A stretch of 64,000 nucleotides of DNA from Antedon mediterranea (Eukaryota; Echinodermata; Crinoidea; Comatulida; Antedonidae): assembly GCF_964355755.1 (NCBI RefSeq), contig NC_092678.1, positions 13,366,922 to 13,430,921 on the forward strand. Reading direction: 5' to 3'. Positions within the stretch are counted from its first letter, which is position 1. Every line of letters begins with the position of its first letter. Below, piece by piece: positions 20,622 to 31,200 of this stretch. A program made the translations under genes and the position numbers. A model generated the notes under the pieces. That model had not been told where the DNA came from and made no database searches. It saw only the letters and a program-made list of their open reading frames with translations.

Positions 20622-23600
20622 CTAATCTTGGAGAAACCGTGCAGGACGGTTCCTCTGTCGCCTTTTTGGATATCGGGATGAGTTATCTGGTTCGGGTTCT
20701 GCCGAGCCTGACGAGTCTGGTACCTCAGGGATAATAGATGGGTGCCCTGCATTTGCACTTGGATCTGGTTCTGTATGGACATTCCCTCCCCCCGGGTGTA
20801 GCCCAGCACGTTCCTGTAACGTTTCCCTCATAGACCTTGAGGAGGTTGAAGTGAACCACCCGGTACTTCCCTTTTGGACTTAGCTGGATCCGGTACGTTA
20901 CTTCCGACATCTTTTTGCAGATCAGGTACGGACCACGCCAACGACTCTCCAGTTTTGGAGAGACTCCTTTTCTCTTGGTTTTGTCGTACATGAGTACAAA
21001 ACTTCCCTCGTTCAAGGAAGGTCCACCTGCCAATCGGTCATATAACCGCTTCTGCCTCCGGGCGCTCTTCTTCAATGCTTCACGCGCACGTACAGCAGCC
21101 AGCTGCAGTTGCTTTCGGGTACTTGTCACCAGATCGTCCGTCTCGTCCACTGCTACTCGTTCCATTGGTCCATGCACTGGCCACTGCTGGAGGGGAGCCT
21201 TCCTGCGCTGGGGTGGGGTTTTCCGTTTGGCGCATGGCCCACACTCTCTGACATATGCTCGTACGTCTATGTGCATCCTGGGCCAGTAGAACTTTTGTTT
21301 CAATTTTCCTAATGTCTTAGTTACCCCCAAGTGCCCACTGGTAACACCCCCGTGCACCTCGTCCATCATCTGGGACCGGAGGTTACTTGGCAGCACCACT
21401 TTCCACGTACAGGTACTTCCGTCATCACTTTCCCATTTTCTGCACAAAGTTCCACCTCTAATTTCTAACAGGTCCCATAGTAACCAATATGCCCGATTCT
21501 CAGGAGACACGTTCGCCCAATCGGGCCTAGCAGTATTATTTTTCTTAGCATCGTATACCCATGCGATGGATTCATCCTGCAACTGATGGGTTGTTAAGGC
21601 TTCGTTCGGTATTTCTGGTTCTAGACGTGATAATCGGATATGGTTTTGAACTGGTACTTTTGACACAGGTTCTTCTGCCAGTTCTGGTTCTTCAGGTACA
21701 GGTTCTTGGCTACCGGTACCTTTTCCACACTGTTTGCACGGTCGACGGGACAGTCCATCGGTGTTCCCGTGTTTGGCCCCTGGCCTGTGAACAACTGTGA
21801 ACTCGTACAAGCTTATTACCTCAAACCACCTGGCTAATTGGCCTTCAGGATTTTTAAAGTTTATGAGCCATCTTAAAGGCGAGTGGTCGGTTCGTATTGT
21901 AATCTTTCGTCCATATAGGTACTGCTTGAAGTACTTCAGGAAGTGCACCAACGCTAACAACTCTCTTCTAGTAACACAATAATTCTTCTCTGCTCTACTC
22001 AGCGTTCGACTCCCGTACGCCACAACTCGTTCCTGTCCATCCTGGATCTGTGATAAAACGCCTCCCAATGCATAATTACTAGCATCCGTGTCTAGGATGA
22101 ATTCAGCGTCTGGATTTGGGTAAGCCAGGATAGGTGAAGTCTGTAACATCTGCTTAAGGGTTTCAAACGCGCTTTGCTGCGGCTCACCCCACTCAAACGT
22201 TCGTGATTTCTCCGTTAGTTGAAATAGTGGCTTTGCCAGAGCTGAGAAGTCCTTAATGAACTTCCGATAGTACGCTGCTAGCCCTAAGAAACTGCGTACA
22301 TCATGGGCATTTCTGGGAGTCGGCCAATCTCGTACGGCCGCCACCTTTTCTGGATCGGTTTTTATTCCAGCTTCAGATACCACATGACCAAGGTACAGAA
22401 CCTCTGTCTGAAAGAGGCTACACTTCTTAGGCTTCAATTTTAACCCTGCGTCTCGGAATCGCTGAAACACTTTTCCCAACCTGGTTATCTCGTCCTCTAT
22501 AGAACTGGCATACACAATCACATCGTCTAAGTAGATCAATAACTCTTTCCACTGCATCCCGTTCAATACCCGTTCCATGAGTCGTTCAAAAGTAGACGGC
22601 GCGTTACACAGTCCAAAAGGCATTACCGTCCACGTAAAATGGCCACCTCGTACTACGAATGCCGCCTTCTGTTTAGCGTCCTCGTCCAACTCTACTTGCC
22701 AATAACCGGAGGCCAAATCTAAGGTAGAGAACCATTTTGCCCCCGATAATGCATCTAGAGAATCATCAATTCTCGGTAACGGATACGCGTCTTTGACAGT
22801 AAGGTCATTCAGCCGCCTATAATCAACACAGAATCGTTTCGTCCCATCTTTCTTTGACACCAACACAACGTTCGAAGCCCAAGGGCTTTCTGTTGGTTCG
22901 ATCACACCTCGTTCTAACAAGTCTCGTACCTGTTTCTCTATCTCTTCCTGGTTTGTCATAGGTTGTCGCCGTGGGGGCTCTCGTACCGGGGCAGCACCCT
23001 TGGTCTTTATGTCGTGCTTTACTAGTCCGGTTCGCCCAAGATCGGCATCACTGGCAGCAAACACGTCTTGATAATCGCCTAACAATTTCTGGATCTGAAC
23101 ATGGTGCCGATGTTTTACACCCTTAATGCTACGTTCATACAACTCCGCCAAATACACAGGCAAACCGCTACTAGACGGTGTCTCGTTCTTTACTGTTCTG
23201 GTAGTAATTGGACGGTCTATCGTGACTGGAGCAAGGACACCAACTTTCGTACCAGCCAAGATCACTTTCTTTTCAGGACCAGCATTTAGTATAGGTAGCG
23301 GGAATGAATGAGCATTTAGATCTACTACAGTTCGACCTACGACGAGGCCCTTTTCATCTAGACTGGAACAACCCTTCGGTTCTACCATCCATCCCCCTTC
23401 TGTTTCTCTGGGTCGTTGCACGTACGCAGTAACAATACACTGACACTCTGCTGGTATTTCAATGGTTTCGTGTATTCTTACTAGGCGGCCAAATGGTTCT
23501 CCGTCCCTTGTGGTACATCGGATCTTTTCGTTTCCCAAGCATAATTCTAGAGTAGACAGGTCCAGTATTCCCCCAGTCGCTAAGAGGAAATCCATTCCAA

Positions 23601-23949
23601 GTATACCTGGTGCTGTTAGATCCGCGAATATTACACTAATGGTTCGGCAGGTATCACCTACTCGTACTTCAACCTCCGCGCTTCCCTTCGTCCTGATGGG
23701 TTTGCCGTCCGCCTGATGTAGTTTGGATGACAACTTCGACAGGCGAGGACGCAGGTTCGCCGGTATCTGGTAGTACAAAGCAGTAGACAACAAGGTGCCT
23801 GTCGCCCCGGTATCTACTAACAGGTGCGTGTCTGTTTCTGTTACGGTTGCTTTCACGTACAACCCCTCTCTTGGGTCAAATAATGGTTCATGTGATCTCG
23901 TGATTTCTGGTTCTCTTTGGTCCTTCTTAACACGTTTAGTGCACCCCAA
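20622..23949 (-). CDS. pol: Gypsy pol: protease, reverse transcriptase, RNase H, integrase zinc finger and C-terminal domain (core deleted)
   Basis: The main frame is 23,949-20,725 (1,074 codons). The protease motif LLVDTGATGTLLS is at about residues 47-59. The RT has CVDYRRLND, FSTLDLASGYWQ and LIYLDDVIVYA, with all catalytic Asp. RNase H has DTDASNYALGG and TDHSPLRWL. The integrase begins with the HHCC finger (HGGVTSGHLGVTKT...CGPCAKRK), then jumps from MERVAVD to a region normally found after the catalytic core (ARRQKRLYDRLAGG, SRWRGPYLI). The D,D-35-E core is therefore missing in frame. After a frameshift near 20,825 the usual C-terminus (RYPKRRQRNRPARF) is readable to 20,622. It follows gag directly, out of frame. 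Confidence 0.93.
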
Positions 23950-23978
23950 CTGGTCCGTCGCGTTGTCTGGTTCACTCC

Positions 23979-25508
23979 TTACTGTTTGGGTGGGCCTCCG
24001 TCGCTTCCCAACCTTCCACCGGCCCCTGTGGTTGGTTGTCCATCGTTTCCCGACGGTCGTTCAGATTTGCACTCTCGAGCAAAATGCCCTATTTCACCAC
24101 AACGGTAACAACCCGTCCTTGTATTCTGATTCCGCCAATTCCCACGTTCACGGCTCCTAGGACGTTCTCCTCCGCTACCGGTATTATTAGTGATAAATTC
24201 GGTTAACTGGTTCAGTGCTCGTTCCATCTTGTTTAACCGCTCTTCGCTACTTTCCTCTCTCGTAGTGGCTCGTACCTGTTTTCGGCTTTGAATAGGCGTG
24301 CGCTGCTTTTCCATCTGCTGAAATGCCTCTATATTCAATGCCGCTAAGATTGCATCGTCCAGTGTGTTTGGGCAAGATCTAAAGATCCTCTCTCGTACCT
24401 CGGGATCACTTACTGCCTCCATAAAATGCCCTTTCGCCAATCGCTCCTTCTCCTCCATCTGCATCGTAGGATAGGCTCTGCTCGCCAATTCTCGTATCAC
24501 TTGGCCTAACATTTGCAGGGTTTCCCCATCCTTCTGCCGAACCTACGTTCAAGGGACTCTACCAATTCTTCGTAACTGTATCCTTTCGGTCCAAAGTTCC
24601 CTAGTATCCCCAGGGCAGGACCCTTCAAACATGCAGCTAGAAAGGTGGCTGCTTTCTCGTTCGACCACCCATTTGCTAATTTACAGGATTCAAAATGCGT
24701 CCGGTATTCACGCCATGGAACTTTTCCCTCGTACCGGTCGGGATTAATCACCGGCCGCTTCACAGCGTCCCCAAATACCCGTTCGAATGCCTCCCGTCCA
24801 TAAATGGCATTCTCTCGTTTCAAAGGCGGCAATTGCTCTGGTACTGTTACCGGTTCTATCCTAGAAATCTGGCTTTTAGGCCTGACCGTCGGTCGGTTAA
24901 CCGTACTCGTAACCGGATTCGAATGTCCCACTACTGGAACATAACTGTTAACACACGTCGGTGTTGGGTTCACTCGTACCGTACTCTGCAATAGCCTATC
25001 TTCGGGTCCCACACTTACCTCTGAAACATTTCGGCCTAGGCTCGGTAAGCCATTGGCCTGGCTCGTACCACGTACAACTCGTTTCGTACTTCCACCCGTT
25101 TCCGTAACTAACGAAATATTCAGGCCTTCTCGTTCCACTGGAATATTGTACGGTTCTACTGTGTTATAGCCCGCTTCAAGCTTGGCTATAAGATTTGGAC
25201 TTTCCCCTAATTCCGAAAATACCCGTCCGGCTCCCCGTACATCCTGGAACAACGTAACTCTTCCTAGGTCTAGGCGTATCACGTTTCTCCTCGAGTGGCT
25301 CCGAATCTCGACCTATCTGTTTACCCCGGCTGGCAATATCCTCACGTACTGACTGGTAACCTGATTCACGTTCAGTATAACCTGTGTCTTCAAGCGTAGG
25401 CCTAGGCCTACCTGTTGCTTGTTCAGGTTCTAATACTACGGGTTCATCCAGTAGAAGGCTATCACTAAAACTCATTAGATCCCCCTCCATACTAATATTC
25501 ACAAACAA
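23979..25508 (-). pseudogene. gag: Gypsy gag, two frameshifts
   Basis: Gag forms the virus-like particle and binds the RNA. Pieces are 25,508-25,176 (N-terminal, Glu/Pro-rich), 25,282-24,506 (matrix/capsid part, with DRYEGKVPWREYRTHF and WSNEKAATFLAACLKGPA, typical retrotransposon-gag wording) and 24,512-23,979 (capsid end and nucleocapsid, with CYRCGEIGHFARECKS, a CCHC knuckle). Frame breaks lie near 25,260 and 24,515. The last piece overlaps pol by frame change, the usual gag-pol arrangement. Confidence 0.85.
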
Positions 25509-25548
25509 AGGATAATTTACTTACAAAAATGAGAACAACAATAATCTT

Positions 25549-25569
25549 TAATCCCACCGCTGCCACCAG
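25549..25569 (-). other. Primer-binding site region of the Gypsy element
   Basis: On the minus strand, directly after the 5' LTR, the sequence reads CTGGTGGCAGCGGTGGGAT. The TGG at the LTR edge matches the CCA end of a priming tRNA. I cannot name the tRNA without a search. Confidence 0.65.
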
Positions 25570-25965
25570 TGTAACGTTTCCCTGCCTCGTTGTAATGCGG
25601 GGTCGGCGTCGGTGTTATTCCGACGACGATAAGTAAGTAATATCACGTACAGAAGCACAAACTACAATCCGTTACGAATTCAGGAGATGTTTTATTCTTT
25701 TTTTACAACTGATAATACAGTACACAATAGAAATGATATTCGTATGCCCTACCTAATAATTGCGTGTAACTTCAGGTACAAAGTAATTCCTAGTATGGAT
25801 TGGATCAGATAGTTTTAAAACTTATGACTCTTCCGGTTCAAGGTTGGAGCTCCACTGCCTCACATGTGGGTTTCTTCCTCCTTTAGATTACAAATCCACC
25901 CACCAATCAGAAGCCTCCTAAGAGGACTATTCCATAACAATAAGAGGGGTATCAAAATCGTTACA
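25570..25965 (-). repeat. 5' LTR of the Gypsy element
   Basis: 396 bp, near-identical partner of 19,504-19,899. It should hold the promoter for minus-strand transcription; no separate TATA box was assigned. Confidence 0.93.
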
Positions 25966-26547
25966 CTATATATATATCACTTTAAACACATTAAACCATG
26001 TCATTCCTTGTCTTAAATGTACGTTTTATGGTAAACTATGATAAAAAGTGCGAAACAATGCACTACCTAAGTTGCTCGCGGCGATCGACCTCTCGTGGAC
26101 GGTCAGTTTTGTAGGCCTAGCTGGTAAACATCGGTAACGTACGAACATCATACGCTAGCTATATACCTAGCCTGGCGTTGTATAGTTGCTGCATTAATTG
26201 TCTTTCTATTTTTGCCAGACTCCGTTGATACAAATTGGGGAAAACCCGGTATTTTCGCTGAAAAGTTAGGAGTCTTCCATTTGTTTTGGCCTCACGATCG
26301 ATCGAAAAGTGGGCGAATTACAGGTGAAAAACAAAAATATAAATCCGCGCGCAATGCATTTTGGGATTTATAGCGGGCCGCTATAATTATTAGAATCGAC
26401 TTATTTTTCACATTTTTAACCGTTTAAAGACGAAAAAAGTTATCGCAATAGGACCATATAGTATTATTTTTACATTAAAACATAGTTTGTGATCTTAAAT
26501 TAGATCTAAAAAACGTATGGAAGGGGGCTTTAAAGATATTTTAGGCA
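25966..26547. other. Intergenic stretch, nothing recognised
   Basis: A TA-rich start and mixed-composition DNA with no supported ORF or repeat. It ends at the outer edge of the palindrome arm. Confidence 0.4.
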
Positions 26548-26639
26548 AATCCTTCAAATTGTGATAACATTTTTAGACTTTGCACATTTATTCATTAGGG
26601 TGTCAAAAATATGAAATGGAAGGGTTGCACAAAATTTGG

Positions 26640-27265
26640 TCAGGGAAAAGCCGCCATTTTGGATTTCAAAATGGCGGACCTCAAATTTTCACTTGTCAGG
26701 TATATCTCTGCTAAGAGGCACCTAGAGTTCTGATTTTACCTGCAAAATATATGGTAGTGGGGTCACCAAACATATTGGTATAATTAACATTTGATTGCAT
26801 GGCGGCCATGTTGGATTTCAAAATGGCGGACTTCAAATTTTCACTTTTCAGGTATATCTCTGCTAAAAAGGCACCTAGAATTCTGATTTTAGGTGCAAAT
26901 TATAATTATGGCAATGGGGTCACCAAACATATTGGTATAACTAACATTTTGATTGCATGGCGGCCATGTTGTATTTCAAAATGGCGGACCCCAATAACTT
27001 TTCAGGTATATCTCTGCTAAAAAGGTACACAGTGCTCTGATTTTAGGTGCAAATTATATGGTAATGGGTCACCAAATATATTGCTATTTAACTAACATTT
27101 TGATTGCATGGCGGCCATTTTGAATTTCAAAATGGCAAGCTCAAAATGTTTCAGTACGGTACCTACAGTTATAATTTTAGGTACAAAGTATAATATGGTA
27201 TTGAGGTCAACAAACATATTGGTATAACGTCTTTGATTGCATGGCGGCCATTTTGAATGTAGCTC
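26640..27265. repeat. Array of ~155-bp 'ATGGCGGCCAT' repeats, left arm
   Basis: Four or more units of 152-157 bp. Each has TTTCAAAATGGCGG, then CAGGTATATCTCTGCTAA, GGCACCTAGA, TCTGATTTTA, GGGGTCACCAAACATATTGG and GCATGGCGGCCAT. Units start near 26,663, 26,815, 26,972 and 27,122. The same array, inverted, is at 38,690-39,310. No coding is present. Confidence 0.85.
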
Positions 27266-27269
27266 AAAC

Positions 27270-27957
27270 CTGGTAACCACACAGCTCTGTACATCATAAA
27301 TCACTCTTTCTGCATTTACTACAGCGTCCAAGATCACAGTCGGTGTGTCACAGCGATTTGTGACATCTGAAAGTTCCGGCAATGAACTCCAAACTGGACT
27401 AAATTTGTTGCCGTCCTTCCTCCATCCCCAGTTTGCTGGGTCCTGTTCAACCCTGAATGCATCTAGACAGTTGTACCACTTTCTGGCTTGTAGAAAAGAC
27501 CGTTTCACATGTTCTCTTAATGCCGCAGATGTTGGGGGGATATTTTCAATAGTCTGTAGTAAAAAGATATCGTCTTGCATCATTTACCTTCTTTCTACAT
27601 AGTTACAACAAATTGTTCTAGATAATCTGTGTCACTAACATCCCCTACAGACAATGACATCGTCTCAAATTCCTTTCTTTGAACAGATGAAGTTGTATCA
27701 CAACTGCTAAAGGAATGAATGAACAAGTAAGCGGCTGATGCTTGTGATCCAAGAGAAGTAATCTTGTGTATTGAGATATACTTCAAGTGCTTCCCCACTC
27801 CAAACTCGATCCAAAGCTCGTGGATGCCAGGTATTCTGTGGAAGGTTGACAATGAAATAACAACAACATCACTGTCTACAGTCTTGACAAGAATGCGCGG
27901 ACAAATTTTAGCGGCATGTTTAACATGAACAAACATACGTTCATCTGCCTCTTCTAT
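27270..27957 (-). pseudogene. Uncharacterised EADxRM/DSDVVV protein, copy 1, C-terminal part
   Basis: Readable pieces on the minus strand are IEEADERMFVHVKHAA, then VKTVDSDVVVISLSTF, ELWIEFGVGKHLKYI, SLGSQASAAYLFIHSFSSCDT and a C-terminal block (ARKWYNCLDAFRVEQDP...). I recognise this as a large family of uncharacterised, repeat-associated proteins in marine invertebrates; its function is not established. The spaced acidic residues (E/D in EEADERM and DSD) resemble the layout of PIN/FEN-type nuclease sites, which is speculation. The N-terminal part is at 37,116-37,420; the Harbinger element splits the frame at Asn/Ile. Confidence 0.7.
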
Positions 27958-27974
27958 AGCCCCTTTCTCACAGA
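27958..27974 (+). repeat. Left terminal inverted repeat of the Harbinger element
   Basis: AGCCCCTTTCTCACAGA matches the right end exactly in reverse complement. CTGTGAGAAC words recur inside at about 28,028 and 28,141, probably transposase-binding subterminal repeats (inference). Confidence 0.8.
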
Positions 27975-28242
27975 GCTGTGTGCCATGAATGTTGCGGGAA
28001 TATACCATTACTATGCCGGTATGGTTTTCTGTGAGAACGGGTCGTCTTGGCATCATGCCGGCATCATGCCGGCACCGACATGACCTGCTTAAGACCTAGT
28101 AATATTACTAGGAATATTCCCCGCAATGCGAGACGGGCATTCTGTGAGAACGTAACGCAGTTATATTCCCTGTTGCGGGGCTTTGACACCTTGTGCGCGG
28201 TCAAGTGTATCACTTTGGCGCCGATTCAATTCAGTTGTCAAA

Positions 28243-31200
28243 ATGTCGAACTGGAGAGAAAACGAGATTAGGGAGCTTCTTAAAATAAGGGGAGAAGAAG
28301 AAATTTGTAAACAGATGGATGGGACAATAAGGTCGGGAGCTGTTTACGTTAATATTGTTTGTAAGCTGGCTGTGGTTGGCGTAAAACGAACAAAAAAACA
28401 AGTCATAAGCAAACTGAAAACGTTAAAGGCCAGGTACCATGTCATTAAAGACAAAAACAACAGGTCGGGGGAGCAAAAGCATACTTGGCCATATTATGAT
28501 TTGTGTGATGTAATTTGGGGACACAGGCCATGTGCCCAACCTGTTCGAGTTCTAGAATCTATTGTAAGCCCAGATGATGAAGATGAAGCTGGAGATGATG
28601 CAGGAGATGATGCAGTCGTGGGTAAGTCTAGCAAAGTTTACTCACTACTAGTACTAGTCTACGGTACCTATTATAACTAGGGCCTAGGCCTAACTACTCT
28701 AGCTCTACTCGCCCAGACCAGGGCAGGCCCTACTACTCTTACTAGGCCTAGGCTAAAGCCAACATTATATTATACCATAAATCTATATCATCAATTTGGA
28801 TCCTTTTTAAATATTTTATACTTCTTCTTTCCCTTTTCAGGGAATTTATTGGTTCAAAGTTTATTGGCCTTTGGCCCTAATACAAACAAATACAAATTAA
28901 CTATAACTTAAGATAATGGTTTCTTCTTTCAAAAGCAAAGTAGACGTATTTTCCTAAATTATAAGTAAAATTTGTGTTGGAAAGTAATAAACAAAGCTTA
29001 TTAATAGAAGGAAAAACACAAATAAATCTTGGAATAAAACTTTTTCTTAAATCATTGTAAAATGTGCATTGCAAAATAAAATGATATTCATCCTCAACAA
29101 TGTTCTTTTTACATAATTTACACGTTCTCTTATATCTTTCTACACCCTCCCATCTGCCCTTTTCAATTTCTAGCTCTAATATCCCTAAAGGTAACTTAGT
29201 TAATAATCTTCTTTGTTTAAAATGAATGATGTTGGTCAAGTGATAACTTAAACATATTTCTTTTTTATAAAGAGAAAAGAGCCTTAACTTATTATGTGAA
29301 CTAAATTTTTGAATGCATTTTTGTTTTTCAATATCACATAAGCGCAACTTAAATTCTCTCAAAAATAAACCTTTACTATTAACATATTGTTGTAACCATA
29401 TATAACCAAAACCAGTAGACAAGAGTAAGTGTTTGACCTGTTGTGCCCAACAATTTTCATTACGGTTAACTTTTCTAAGTTGAAACTCATAACACTTAAA
29501 AATGAATCTGTCATGATCTAAAGTAATAATATGTAACCAAAATCTTATAACTGTAACTAAACAATCCACAGAAAGTGGTAATCTACCTAACTCAGAAGTA
29601 ACAGCGGCATTTGGTGCATTTTTTCCAACTTGCAATAAATATCTACAAAATTTAGTATGTGTTTTTTCTATAATGTTTGTGCTCTCTGACATTCCCCAGA
29701 TTTCGCTTCCATACGTTAAAATAGGAAGTATTTTCACATCAAAAATATGGTTCCATGTATTAATTGGAAGAAAAGATAAGTTACGATAAATGAATGATTT
29801 TAAGCAGAATACACTTTGATTTGCTTTTTGTTGATTATGTTGCATTGAGTTGTTCCATGCACCATTTGAACTAAAAATAACACCAAGATAATTATACGAA
29901 TTAACAATTTTTAATTGAATATTTTTATACTTCCATTTTTCAATGTTCCTTAAATTGCGGCCATTTTTAAAAACCATAATTTTGGATTTTGTAGTGTTTA
30001 CAGTAAGTTTCCAAGTATCACAATTAAGTTCAAGTTTATTTATTAATTTTTGGAGACCTTTCACCGTATCACTAACAAGCACTAAGTCATCTGCATAAAG
30101 AAGATGATTCATATGACAATCTCCAATTTGAATGAAATCGTTTACCTGATTAAGTATACCACTCAAATCATTAATGTAAATATTCAAGAGTAAAGACGAC
30201 AACGGAGAACCTTGTTGTACTCCAATCGAACAATTAAAAGATGGACTAAGTTTGTTGCCAATTTTAACATGAGCAGATAAGTTTTGGTATAAGGAATTTA
30301 TTATGTGTAACATTCTGCCTGAAACACCGATACATTTCAACTTATGTAGTAAAAGTGTATGATTTATAGAGTCAAAGGCACGTTTAAGATCAACAAAACA
30401 AACAAAAATCCTACCCCGCTTTTTATCTAAGTATTTAGAGATGAGGGTATCTAAAATGAATATATTATCTGTCGTTCTATATCCCTTACGAAAGCCTGCT
30501 TGTTCCTCATGAATTAACTTTTTACTATTTGTAAATTGTGTTAACCTAGAATTAAGAATATTTAAAAATATTTTTCCTAGGATTGGAATTAAAGAAATAC
30601 CTCTATAATTTTCAGGTTTGTTTTTATCTCCATTTTTAAAAATTGGAACGATTAAGCTTGTTGCCCATTGTTTGGGAAATTTTTCAACTAAAAATATGGC
30701 GTTAAAAAGAATTTTTAAAATATCAAAAATAATGTTGGGGGCGTTTAGCAAAAATTCAAAATTCATTCCATCAATGCCGGGAGCTTTTCCACTATTTTGA
30801 GAATTAAATGCTTTTTTTATTTCATCCAACGTTATGTCGTGGTCTAAATTATCATCGTCTTCATTCTGTTGGCATTCTGTGATTTTTGGCAACTCAGCGC
30901 TACCAATAGACTCATCGTTTTTAAATAGGTTCTTAAAATGAATATAACATTGATTAATAGAAAGTTCGCAAGATAATTTAAGTTTTGTCTTCAACTTCAT
31001 CCAAAACGTTTTGCTATCCTTTGTATTGAGTGAATCGATAATTTGTTTGCGTATTCTTTTATGAAAGTTATTTTTTTTGCATTTTAATAGCGATTTATAT
31101 TGCTTTTTTATCTGAATATAATTATTTAAAAAAGGTTGAATGCGCATAATTCTAAATCTCTTTAATGATTGTTTAACCTGCATTTTAAGGTTCTTACAAT

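Larger units (their letters stand above)
19504..25965 (-). mobile_element. Gypsy (Ty3-type) LTR retrotransposon, minus strand, integrase-deleted
   Basis: The 6,462-bp element has two 396-bp LTRs ending TG...CA with almost no differences, so the insertion is recent. The order on the minus strand is LTR, PBS, gag, pol (protease, RT, RNase H, integrase remnant), a C2H2 zinc-finger ORF, polypurine tract, LTR. Flanks (CATAT left, CTATA right) do not form a clean 5-bp duplication, possibly blurred by the TA-rich site. Gag has two frameshifts, and pol lacks the integrase catalytic core by an in-frame deletion, so it cannot integrate by itself. Confidence 0.92.
26548..27957. repeat. Palindrome left arm, outer part
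   Basis: This is the reverse complement (diverged) of 38,000-39,404. It begins with AATCCTTCAAATTGTGATAA, includes an array of roughly 155-bp units, then the 3' part of a decayed gene. Its continuation is at 37,116-37,420, because a Harbinger element (27,958-37,115) was inserted into the arm. Confidence 0.85.

Noticed and set aside
19499-25970. A 5-bp target duplication for the Gypsy element
   Set aside because: CATAT and CTATA do not match; only a vague ATAT overlap in TA-rich DNA.
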